A DNA stretch of 8,982 nucleotides from DATKDF01 sp035512795 (lineage in GTDB: Bacteria > Acidobacteriota > Vicinamibacteria > Vicinamibacterales > SCN-69-37): NCBI GenBank assembly GCA_035512795.1, contig DATKDF010000099.1:1-8982 (forward strand), written 5' to 3'. Made by a program: the position numbers and the translations under genes. The notes beneath the pieces are model-generated. The model was not told the origin of the DNA. It saw only the letters and a list, made by a program, of their open reading frames with translations, and ran no database searches. This document shows positions 1-6,048 of this stretch, one piece after another. How positions within the stretch are numbered: the stretch's first letter is position 1; each line of letters begins with the position of its first letter.

Positions 1-355
1 GCGTGTTGTCGTCGATGCCGAAGTACCCGCTATAGATGTCCAGGGCCATGGCGGTGGCTCGCGGCCTCGCCTGCAGGACGCCGACGGTCAACCGGCCCGA
101 CCCGGCGCCGACGTCGAGAATGCGCCCGCTGCCGGCGGCGAGAAATTGTTCCGTCGGCAGGTCCACCGGACGGTTGAGGATCTGCATGATGACGAAGGCC
201 GAGAGCGCCCAGAGCGCGACGAGGCCCGACGCGACCACGAGCCAGCGGGGCCACCCGCGCCACACCGCAAGCGCGGCCAGCACGCCGAACAGCGCGAGCG
301 GAACCAGGTGACCGTAGACCAGCCAGGCGCTGTAACCGAAGTCATAGGTGAACAT
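1..355 (-). CDS. Membrane-anchored class I SAM-dependent methyltransferase (partial)
   Basis: This gene reads leftwards and runs off the window edge, leaving 118 N-terminal residues. The start of the protein is very hydrophobic, with two likely membrane helices (about residues 11-31 and 37-59). Next comes the glycine-rich SAM-binding motif I, GRILDVGAGSGRL (77-89), and then an acidic residue after a second strand (ALD, 104-106) where the ribose of SAM is normally bound. This is the start of a Rossmann-fold methyltransferase held at the membrane by an N-terminal helical hairpin. The substrate cannot be told. I chose ATG 355. Two in-frame GTG codons at 364 and 361 are real alternatives, because a GGGAG Shine-Dalgarno (371-375) lies 6 bases before GTG 364. 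It is divergent from the response regulator and shares its control region. Confidence 0.85.
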   Translation of the reverse strand, partial: MFTYDFGYSAWLVYGHLVPLALFGVLAALAVWRGWPRWLVVASGLVALWALSAFVIMQILNRPVDLPTEQFLAAGSGRILDVGAGSGRLTVGVLQARPRATAMALDIYSGYFGIDDNT

Positions 356-362
356 GCGCACC

Positions 363-368
363 ACGATA
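363..368 (-). promoter_or_regulatory. Candidate -10 box for the methyltransferase
   Basis: On the minus strand this reads TATCGT, matching 4 of 6 bases of TATAAT. It lies 12 bases downstream of the minus-facing half of the operator, the same spacing as on the response-regulator side. Transcription would start at about 355-357, essentially at the ATG, so the message would be leaderless. The assignment is speculative, and the Shine-Dalgarno/GTG 364 alternative contradicts it. Confidence 0.3.
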
Positions 369-380
369 CGCTCCCGTCGC

Positions 381-418
381 TGAACCGCCGGTGAACGTGC
401 CGTTCAGGTGCCGTTCAG
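381..418. promoter_or_regulatory. Symmetric double operator of the divergent promoter region
   Basis: Two copies of TGAAC (381-385, 392-396) and two of GTTCA (402-406, 413-417) form two direct-repeat boxes of 11-bp period in opposite orientation. The dyad axis is at 399. The right box is an exact tandem 11-mer, GTGCCGTTCAG (397-407 and 408-418). OmpR/PhoP-family regulators bind as head-to-tail dimers to direct repeats about 11 bp apart, and the neighbouring gene encodes such a regulator. I infer an autoregulatory site that also drives the divergent methyltransferase. There is no direct proof of which protein binds. Confidence 0.7.
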
Positions 419-430
419 CCGTCTTCGCGA

Positions 431-436
431 TACCCT
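431..436 (+). promoter_or_regulatory. Candidate -10 box of the response-regulator operon
   Basis: TACCCT (within GATACCCTG) begins exactly 12 bases after the tandem 11-mer box. The box would thus take the place of a -35 element, as in PhoP- or PmrA-activated promoters. Transcription would start near 443, leaving an untranslated leader of about 17 bases before ATG 460. No clear Shine-Dalgarno is seen in that leader. Confidence 0.4.
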
Positions 437-459
437 GTCCTGACGGCTCGTCCGTTTCC

Positions 460-1116
460 ATGAAGGTCCTGGTCGTTGAAGATGAAGCGGCGTTGTCCCG
501 GCAACTGGCGGGCGCGCTCGGCGAGGCGGGGTATGCCGTTGACTGCGCCGCCGACGGCGCGCGCGCCGACTTCCTGGCCCGCACCGAGACGTACGACGCC
601 GTCGTGCTCGACCTCGGCCTGCCCCGGATCGACGGCCTCACGATCCTGCGGAGCTGGCGGGAGGCGGGACTTCGCGTGCCGGTCCTGGTGCTGACGGCCC
701 GCGCGAGCTGGCACGAGAAAGTCACGGGCATCGACGGCGGCGCCGACGACTACGTGACCAAGCCGTTTCGCCTGGAGGAAGTGCTGGCGCGGGTGCGGGG
801 GCTGATTCGCCGGGCCAGCGGACAGGTGTCCCCCGCGCTTGCGTGCGGCGCGGTCGTCCTGGAGCCGCAGCAGGCACGGGTCACGCTGGACGGCGTCCCG
901 GTCAGGCTCACGAGCCACGAGTTCCGCGTCCTCGCCTACCTCATGCACAACCGCACCCGCGTCGTCTCGCAGGGCGAACTGGCCGAGCACATCTACGCGC
1001 TCGACGCCGACCGCGACTCCAACACCATCGAGGTGTTCATCGCCCGCCTGCGCCGGAAGCTCGGGGCGTCGGTGATCGAGACCGTGCGTGGACTCGGCTA
1101 CCGGATGGCGTCATGA
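460..1116 (+). CDS. OmpR/PhoP-family two-component response regulator
   Basis: This is a DNA-binding response regulator of 218 residues, the normal length for the family. The receiver domain (1-115) has the acidic pair E8/D9, the phosphoacceptor D51 in VVLDLGLPRIDG, T79 and K101 (VTKPF). The winged-helix domain (about 125-216) has LTSHEFRVLAYLM, the recognition helix NTIEVFIARLRRKLG and the closing VRGLGYRM hairpin. The best subfamily match is PhoP/QseB-like. An open frame runs upstream to base 391, but that would translate the operator. ATG 460 starts exactly at the canonical MKVLVVEDE, so I use it. The gene overlaps the following histidine kinase by ATGA, so the two are co-translated partners. 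It probably binds the repeats at 381-418. Confidence 0.95.
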   Translation: MKVLVVEDEAALSRQLAGALGEAGYAVDCAADGARADFLARTETYDAVVLDLGLPRIDGLTILRSWREAGLRVPVLVLTARASWHEKVTGIDGGADDYVTKPFRLEEVLARVRGLIRRASGQVSPALACGAVVLEPQQARVTLDGVPVRLTSHEFRVLAYLMHNRTRVVSQGELAEHIYALDADRDSNTIEVFIARLRRKLGASVIETVRGLGYRMAS

Positions 1117-2153
1117 CGCCGTCGCTGCGGCGGCGCATTTTCACCGGGTCCGTACTCTGGACCATCGGCATGATTCTGCTCGCGAGCGCGGCGATGTCGG
1201 TCGTCTTCGACGTGTATCCCGTGCTGCGGCTCCCCATCGCGTTGCACGTGCATGGCGTGCTGCAGATGCCGCTCGTGCTGCTGGCCGGCGCGGTGTGCCT
1301 CGTGGCGGGCGCCCTGCAGGTGCGGCGCGGACTCGCCCGGATCGACGACCTGCGATCGCGTCTGACCGGGCTGCGCCAGGGGCAGGAGCGCCGCCTCGAG
1401 GGCGCTTATCCCGGCGAGATTCAGCCGCTCGTCGACGACCTCAATGCCCTGCTCACACAGCGCGACGAGGCGATCCGGCGGGCGCACGCCAAGGCCGGCG
1501 ACCTGGCCCACGGCCTCAAGACCCCGCTGGCGATCCTGGCGCAGGAGGCCGACTCGACCGCGACCGCCGGTCACGTCGAGGTCGCCGCGTCCATCCGGCA
1601 GCTGGTCGAGCGGATGCGCCGGCAGGTGGACTACCACCTTGCCCATGCGCGCGCGGCCGCCTCGGGCTCGACACCCGGCACGCGGTCGTCGGTCAAGACA
1701 TCGGCCGACGGGCTCGCACGCGCGCTGGGCCGGCTGCATGCGGGCCGCGACCTCCTGATCGATGTCGCTTCGCCGGCCGCGCACTGTGTGCGCGTCGAGC
1801 GCGAGGACCTCGACGAGATGCTCGGCAACCTGGTGGACAACGCCTGCAAGTGGGCGCAGACGCGCGTGCGTGTCGACTCGTCGCTCGCCGGCCGCGAGAT
1901 CGTCATCGTCGTTGACGATGACGGTCCGGGGCTGGCCGAAGGAATGCGGGCCGCGGTGCTGCGGCGCGGCGTGCGGGCCGACGAGGCCGTCGCCGGCACC
2001 GGACTCGGCCTGGCCATCGTCGGCGACCTCGCCGAACTCTACGGCGGGTCGGTGGCGCTGGAGCGATCGCCGGATGGAGGCTGCCGGGCGGTACTGCGCC
2101 TGCCCGCTGTCGACGGCGACGACAGCGGCGAGGATGTCCCGCGGCCGACGTGA
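1113..2153 (+). CDS. PhoQ/QseC-like sensor histidine kinase
   Basis: This is a membrane sensor kinase of 346 residues. Two transmembrane helices (about 13-32 and 49-70) enclose an extracytoplasmic loop of only some 15 residues, so there is no periplasmic sensor domain. A linker resembling a HAMP segment follows (71-120). The H-box DLAHGLKTPLA has phospho-acceptor H133. The ATPase domain has the N-box MLGNLVDNACKWA (N239, N243), G1 DDDGPGL (268-274) and G2 GTGLGLAIV (295-303). All catalytic motifs are intact. The HGLKTPL H-box is of the PhoQ-like type. The start codon overlaps the regulator's stop (ATGA). An open frame extends upstream to 843, but it only shadows the regulator. The signal may be sensed within the membrane or through a partner protein (inference). 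Confidence 0.94.
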   Translation: MTPSLRRRIFTGSVLWTIGMILLASAAMSVVFDVYPVLRLPIALHVHGVLQMPLVLLAGAVCLVAGALQVRRGLARIDDLRSRLTGLRQGQERRLEGAYPGEIQPLVDDLNALLTQRDEAIRRAHAKAGDLAHGLKTPLAILAQEADSTATAGHVEVAASIRQLVERMRRQVDYHLAHARAAASGSTPGTRSSVKTSADGLARALGRLHAGRDLLIDVASPAAHCVRVEREDLDEMLGNLVDNACKWAQTRVRVDSSLAGREIVIVVDDDGPGLAEGMRAAVLRRGVRADEAVAGTGLGLAIVGDLAELYGGSVALERSPDGGCRAVLRLPAVDGDDSGEDVPRPT

Positions 2154-2168
2154 CGTCCTGCCCGTCGA

Positions 2169-2185
2169 CGCGCGGGGCTCGCGCG
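2169..2185. terminator. Weak hairpin in the convergent gap
   Basis: The 58-base gap between the kinase and the PagL-like gene (2154-2211) contains CGCGCG-GGGCT-CGCGCG, a perfect 6-bp stem with a 5-base loop. There is no T-tract on either side. It could end transcription from both convergent genes, but in DNA this GC-rich such a stem may be chance. Confidence 0.25.
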
Positions 2186-2211
2186 CCGGGCCGCGACCCC
2201 ACCCAGGCGCC

Positions 2212-2829
2212 CTACCGCAGCACCCAGTGCACGCCGGCGACGAGCGTCGCCGAGTTGATGCCGATGTTCTCGCCGCGCGTGCCGGCGTTCGAGATGTGGT
2301 GGTTGCGGAACTCGATCATCCAGCCCGGGCCCCGGCGCGTGATCTGGCGGAGCCCGGCGCCCCAGACCACCTGGAAGTTGAAGACACGATCGATTTCCAC
2401 GATGTCGAGCGACGTCCAGCCCAGGCCGGCCGACACGAGCGCGTACGGCGTCCACGCGCGGTCGTCGGCGAAGTGATACCGACCGCCGATGCCCATGAGG
2501 CCGGCGAAGACGGCGGCGTGCGGGCGCCAATAGATCTGCAGCGTGCCCTCACCGTAGAGCTCGAACCGGCTGGTCTGGAACCAGCCAAGCTGCGGATGAA
2601 TGCCGGCGAAGATCACGTCGCTCGTGGAGAGCCCGGCATCGTTCCAGCCGAACCGCCACGACTGGCCGACCGAGCCCACGAGGGCGCGCGTCTCATGGCC
2701 GCGCGCGAGCCGCGGTTCCTGTTGACCGGCATGTGCGGCAGCCGGCGCAACGAGCAGCAGCACGGCCGCAAGCGCGGCGGTCAGCACGAGACGGCTGAGA
2801 CGCGGCCGCGGCGGGCAGACCAGGCGCAT
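2212..2829 (-). CDS. PagL-like lipid A deacylase / acyloxyacyl hydrolase family protein
   Basis: This is a secreted 205-residue protein with a Sec signal peptide (about 1-34, AHA before the likely cut). The rest is an alternating aromatic/hydrophobic pattern typical of a small outer-membrane beta-barrel. Near the C-terminus is RNHHISNAGTRGENIGINS, the hallmark of the PagL family (lipid A 3-O-deacylase). H178 and S180 match the catalytic His-x-Ser. The third catalytic residue of Pseudomonas PagL, a Glu 14 residues after the His, is Asn192 here. The nearest Glu is E187, so catalysis is uncertain. PagL members remove a 3-O acyl chain from lipid A in the outer membrane. The frame stays open far upstream, but ATG 2829 sits directly before the signal peptide. 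It is convergent to the PhoQ-like kinase. In Salmonella, pagL is PhoP-activated, but I see no copy of the 381-418 box upstream of this gene. Confidence 0.8.
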   Translation of the reverse strand: MRLVCPPRPRLSRLVLTAALAAVLLLVAPAAAHAGQQEPRLARGHETRALVGSVGQSWRFGWNDAGLSTSDVIFAGIHPQLGWFQTSRFELYGEGTLQIYWRPHAAVFAGLMGIGGRYHFADDRAWTPYALVSAGLGWTSLDIVEIDRVFNFQVVWGAGLRQITRRGPGWMIEFRNHHISNAGTRGENIGINSATLVAGVHWVLR

Positions 2830-2835
2830 GCCGCC

Positions 2836-2841
2836 ATTATG
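2836..2841 (-). promoter_or_regulatory. Candidate -10 box of the PagL-like gene
   Basis: CATAAT on the minus strand matches 5 of 6 bases of TATAAT and stands out in very GC-rich surroundings. It is 6 bases before ATG 2829, so transcription would start at about the A of the start codon. No good -35 is seen at 16-18 bases. The rest of the gap up to the divergent propeller gene (2842-2910) shows nothing convincing. Confidence 0.45.
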
Positions 2842-2913
2842 CGATCTCCCTGGCGAAGGCTCGTCGACCGCGCCCTCGCGACAGTTGCCGGCGCATCGCG
2901 GCCCGGTCGGATG

Positions 2914-2919
2914 TACAGT
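2914..2919 (+). promoter_or_regulatory. Candidate -10 box of the propeller gene
   Basis: TACAGT lies 6 bases before ATG 2926, the same spacing as the PagL-like gene's box on the other strand. If it is real, the upstream in-frame ATG 2911 is outside the message and the transcript is leaderless. Confidence 0.3.
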
Positions 2920-2925
2920 CTGGCC

Positions 2926-4161
2926 ATGCGCACGAGCCTGGCGCTCCTGGTCTGCGTGGCAGGCGTGGCTGTCTCGGCCGGGGGCCCGCCCGTTCAGGAC
3001 TGGCCCCAGTTCCGCGGCCCGTCGGGGCAGGGCGTGTCGGCCGACGAACGCGTGCCGCTCGAATGGAGCGAAACGACGAACGTCATCTGGAAGACCGCCG
3101 TGCCCGGCCGCGGGTGGTCGTCGCCTGTCGTGTCCGACGGGCGCGTGTGGGTCACGTCGGCCGTGCCCGACCGGGGCGCCGCGTCGCTTCGTCTCCTCGG
3201 TTTCGACGCGGAGCACGGCCGCGAGATCGTCAACGTCGAGGTCTTCCGAATCCGAGAGGCTGAGTTCAGCACAAACGCCAAGAACAGTGACGCGTCGCCC
3301 ACGCCCGTGGTCGAAGGCGACCGCGTGTACGTGCACTTCGGCGCCAGCGGCACGGCGGCCGTGTCCGTGTCGGGGGAGGTGGTCTGGCGGACACGCCTGC
3401 CGTACGTGACCCAGCACGGCAACGGCGGATCGCCCATCCTCCACGGCGACCTCCTCATCGTCAACTGCGACGGGTTCGACGCGGCGTTCGTCGTGGCGCT
3501 GGACAAGCGGACCGGGCGAACGCGGTGGCGACGCTCCCGCCGCCTGCCGTGGAGCCAGGCCTACTCGACGCCGCTCGCGATCACGGTGGACGGCAGCGAC
3601 CAGGTCGTCAGCGCGGGTGCGTTGTACGCGATGGCCCTCGACCCGCTGAACGGCCGGGAGATCTGGCGCGTGAGCTATCCCGACACCTACGCGAACGTGC
3701 CACGGCCCGTGTTCGGCCACGGCCTGGTCTTCGTCAGCACGGGCTTTCAGCAGCCGTCGCTCGTCGCCATCCGGCCCGACGGGTCCGGCGACGTCACCAA
3801 CACGCATGTGGCGTGGACGCTGGAGCGCGGCGCGCCGTTCACGGCTTCGCCGCTGCTCGTCGGTCCCGACCTGTACCTGGTCAACGACACGGGAATCCTG
3901 ATGTGCCTCGACGCGCTGACCGGCGACATCCGCGCGCTGCAGCGGTTGGGCGGCAACCACTCGGCGTCACCTGTGTACGCGGGCGGGCGCATCTACTTCG
4001 CGGGCGAAGGAGGCGCCACGACGGTGATCGCACCCGGGCACGACCTGACGCCCCTGGCCGTCAACGTCCTCGACGGTGCGATTCTGGCGTCGCCGGCCGT
4101 CTCGGACGGGTCGTTTCTCATTCGCTCCGCGTCGCACCTCTATCGAATCGGCGTGCGATAG
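2926..4161 (+). CDS. Secreted PQQ-like beta-propeller repeat protein
   Basis: This protein has 411 residues. A short Sec signal peptide (about 1-19, ending VSAG) leads into DWPQFRGPSGQG (25-36). That is the typical opening of BamB/PQQ-like propeller proteins found in Acidobacteriota, Planctomycetes and Verrucomicrobia. The repeats are visible as strands such as WKTAVPGRGWSSPVV, YVHFGASG, VVWRTRLP, ALDKRTGRTRW, ALDPLNGREIWRV and CLDALTGDIRALQ. Each 'D.xTG..W' turn marks one blade, and I estimate seven or eight blades. Quinone-dehydrogenase catalytic residues are not evident, so it is probably a binding or scaffold propeller and not an enzyme; its target is unknown. I chose ATG 2926 because it directly begins the signal peptide. 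ATG 2911, five codons upstream, is the alternative. It diverges from the PagL-like gene. Confidence 0.88.
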   Translation: MRTSLALLVCVAGVAVSAGGPPVQDWPQFRGPSGQGVSADERVPLEWSETTNVIWKTAVPGRGWSSPVVSDGRVWVTSAVPDRGAASLRLLGFDAEHGREIVNVEVFRIREAEFSTNAKNSDASPTPVVEGDRVYVHFGASGTAAVSVSGEVVWRTRLPYVTQHGNGGSPILHGDLLIVNCDGFDAAFVVALDKRTGRTRWRRSRRLPWSQAYSTPLAITVDGSDQVVSAGALYAMALDPLNGREIWRVSYPDTYANVPRPVFGHGLVFVSTGFQQPSLVAIRPDGSGDVTNTHVAWTLERGAPFTASPLLVGPDLYLVNDTGILMCLDALTGDIRALQRLGGNHSASPVYAGGRIYFAGEGGATTVIAPGHDLTPLAVNVLDGAILASPAVSDGSFLIRSASHLYRIGVR

Positions 4162-4163
4162 GG

Positions 4164-4176
4164 CTGGCGGCGCCAG
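4164..4176. repeat. Perfect palindrome downstream of the propeller gene
   Basis: CTGGCGGCGCCAG is a perfect inverted repeat with 6-base arms around one central base. It starts 3 bases after the stop codon and ends 16 bases before the -10 of the next gene. The central base makes a tight hairpin unlikely and no T-tract follows. It may be an operator over the -35 region of the Tat-protein gene, or a poor terminator. Confidence 0.35.
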
Positions 4177-4192
4177 GGCCCGGCGGGTGGGT

Positions 4193-4198
4193 TATACT
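4193..4198 (+). promoter_or_regulatory. -10 box of the Tat-secreted protein gene
   Basis: TATACT matches 5 of 6 consensus bases and is an AT-rich island in a GC-rich gap (4162-4210). It lies 12 bases before ATG 4211, giving a leader of only about 5 bases. No Shine-Dalgarno is present. The -35 region is unclear. Confidence 0.5.
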
Positions 4199-4210
4199 CC
4201 AGCCTAGTCG

Positions 4211-5989
4211 ATGCACAATCTCGACCGGCGTACGTTTCTCGTGGGTCTGACGGGCGGCCTGGCTGGCATCAATCTGGCCGGGCCCGTCCGGCTCATGGGG
4301 GCCCCGGGGACGCGAAAGCCGGCGGCTCCCGGCGCGCGCGCCTGCTGGCTCGACGTGGCCGCACCGTTCATCGTGTCCGACCCGGTCCTGGGCATCTCGA
4401 CCGACCTGCTGCTCACGGCCACGTCCTTCCCCGGCAGCGACGGCTTCCGCAACGATGCGTACGGCACCCGGTACGAGGTCATCCTCTACGATGCGCACGG
4501 GACGGAGATCAATCTGGGCGGCAACGGGCAAAGGCAGATCTCGGCCATGCGTCCGACGCTCATCGAGATGGACCAGGTGCTCGACGGCAAACCGTTCTGG
4601 GGCAGCGCGCGGCTTCGCCTGGTCCCGACCGGCACCGAACTCAGCCACGCGGGCGACCTCTTCAGCGCGGGCTTCGTCCGCTGGAACGCCGCCAGCAACT
4701 TCGACAACGTGCATGCGCACCCGGCTGCACCGGATCAGGCGCGCGGCCGCTTCCTCTACTCGATGCCGTTCCCGTCGCTCGCCGAGTACCACTGCGCGCT
4801 GGCGTTGTTCAACCCGCACGAGGACGAATCGGCTGGCGTGGTTCGCTTCGTCGACCGGGCCGGGAGCACGGCCGGCGAACGCCGGTACCGGCTCGCGCCC
4901 TTTCAGAGCACGCTGTACTCAGTCGGCGACATGAAGCCGGCCGCATCGCCGGGTGAGGCGCTCACCCCGGTCGCGCCGGATGCCATGCTCCGCGACGGCG
5001 GTGTCCTCGTCGTGATCAACGACACCGAAGCGGTCACGTTCGGCTACACCTTCATGAAGGGCCGGAACGGCGGTGCGTTCTCGGTCGAGCACCCGCTGCA
5101 CTTCCAGGACGTGCCGGTCAAGCCCGCGCGGACGTCGCCACTCGGGCCGGCCGGCAACTTCCCGGCCGACGCGTTGCTGTTCACGCCGCTCATGTTCGCC
5201 GGTGCCCGCATCGGCGGGGTCGAGCTGGAGTCACGCCTGTACTTCAGCGCGAGTCGCTGGATTGAAGAGGCGTTGTGGCTGATGCCCTTCGTGTCCAACG
5301 CTCGCGGCACCATCGACTGGTCGTCGACGCGCGATGAGGGGCTGGCCCGGCGCGTGCAGCCACCGGGCGCGGTCGAGCAGGGTGTCCTGCGCCTGGGCGT
5401 GTTCCAGAGCTGCTCGATCGATGCCACAGCCCTGCCGCTGCCGGCCGGGCATGCTGGCGGCCTTGGGGTCGCCACCACGCCGCGGACGTCGCACTCGCTC
5501 ATGAAGGTCGAGGTGCGCGCCAGAAACTGGGGCCGGGCCTGCTTCTCCCACTTCCGTCCCGGCGGCGCGACCCACGCGCGCTATCAGAGCGTGACCGGCC
5601 GCGGCGGCCTCGCCTCCGACTACATCGTCTCGGGGTGCCAGGTCAGGGGGTCGGCCGGGCACCGGTTGTACGACTGCCTGCTGGCCGTCATGAACATCGA
5701 GTTTGCCAGCGACACCGTCGGACGGCCGCGTCTGCAGCTCTTCGGCGACCACGGCCTGGTCGCCGAGCGGGCTCTCGACGAGTTCCAGCCGCTCGCGTGC
5801 CGTCATTTCCTGCTGTCCGACCTGTTCCCCGACCTCGTGACCGAACCGGGACAGCCGCTGACGGCGCGGCTCGTCGAAGACGCGGCCCCGATGATCATGT
5901 CGGCGCTGCACCTCGATTACGAACGCCGCGACCTGGCCATCGATCACGGTTCAGACCGCCACTCGACGTATCTCGACTTCACCTGCTGA
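4211..5989 (+). CDS. Tat-exported protein of unknown function (592 aa)
   Basis: I do not recognise this family. The N-terminus MHNLDRRTFLVGLTGGLAG carries a twin-arginine export signal (RR at 6-7, then a weakly hydrophobic segment to about 29), so the protein is probably exported folded. No other transmembrane segment is evident. The mature part is rich in short beta-like stretches. The first section (about 50-150) contains VLGISTDLLLTATSFPG, YEVILYDAHGTEINLGG. A middle part (about 165-300) contains FLYSMPFPSLAEYHCALALFN, and a C-terminal part contains RNWGRACFSHFRPG and MNIEFASDTVGRPRLQLFG. There are scattered cysteines, including the final residue (DFTC). No enzyme motif or cofactor site is obvious. 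It has its own promoter and stands alone, although the propeller gene lies 49 bases upstream on the same strand. Codon use resembles its neighbours, so I see no sign of recent transfer. Confidence 0.85.
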   Translation: MHNLDRRTFLVGLTGGLAGINLAGPVRLMGAPGTRKPAAPGARACWLDVAAPFIVSDPVLGISTDLLLTATSFPGSDGFRNDAYGTRYEVILYDAHGTEINLGGNGQRQISAMRPTLIEMDQVLDGKPFWGSARLRLVPTGTELSHAGDLFSAGFVRWNAASNFDNVHAHPAAPDQARGRFLYSMPFPSLAEYHCALALFNPHEDESAGVVRFVDRAGSTAGERRYRLAPFQSTLYSVGDMKPAASPGEALTPVAPDAMLRDGGVLVVINDTEAVTFGYTFMKGRNGGAFSVEHPLHFQDVPVKPARTSPLGPAGNFPADALLFTPLMFAGARIGGVELESRLYFSASRWIEEALWLMPFVSNARGTIDWSSTRDEGLARRVQPPGAVEQGVLRLGVFQSCSIDATALPLPAGHAGGLGVATTPRTSHSLMKVEVRARNWGRACFSHFRPGGATHARYQSVTGRGGLASDYIVSGCQVRGSAGHRLYDCLLAVMNIEFASDTVGRPRLQLFGDHGLVAERALDEFQPLACRHFLLSDLFPDLVTEPGQPLTARLVEDAAPMIMSALHLDYERRDLAIDHGSDRHSTYLDFTC

Positions 5990-5994
5990 CGGCG

Positions 5995-6011
5995 GGCCGA
6001 CGACGTCGGTC
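5995..6011 (+). terminator. Possible hairpin after the Tat-protein gene
   Basis: GGCCGAC-GAC-GTCGGTC forms a 7-bp stem (one G-T pair) with a 3-base loop, 5 bases after the stop codon. No T-run follows, so it is at best an atypical terminator. Confidence 0.3.
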
Positions 6012-6036
6012 AGGCGAACCTCGTCGACAGGCGAAC
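6011..6036. repeat. Direct repeat CAGGCGAAC upstream of the padR promoter
   Basis: CAGGCGAAC occurs at 6011-6019 and 6028-6036, a 17-base period. Each copy is preceded by a CGTCG (6004-6008 and 6022-6026), making a longer imperfect repeat. It lies 13 bases upstream of the -35-like element of padR and could be a regulator site or a small tandem duplication. Confidence 0.5.
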
Positions 6037-6048
6037 AACACGCGTGGC

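Noticed and set aside
391..459. Response regulator starting at base 391
   Set aside because: That start would place the tandem repeats and -10 box inside the coding region; the receiver domain begins canonically at ATG 460.
843..1112. Upstream extension of the histidine kinase frame
   Set aside because: It overlaps the DNA-binding domain of the response regulator and reads as an Arg/His/Pro-rich shadow; ATG 1113 overlaps the regulator's stop and begins a normal kinase N-terminus.
2877..2900. CGCGA...TCGCG inverted repeat between the PagL-like and propeller genes
   Set aside because: A five-base GC-only stem with a 14-base loop is expected by chance in this base composition.
1762..2925. Upstream extension of the propeller protein frame
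   Set aside because: It crosses the kinase and the PagL-like gene in other frames; the signal peptide at 2926 marks the true start.
2830..3960. Upstream extension of the PagL-like frame on the minus strand
   Set aside because: It is antisense to the propeller gene and lies upstream of the signal peptide; the translation has no protein-like features.
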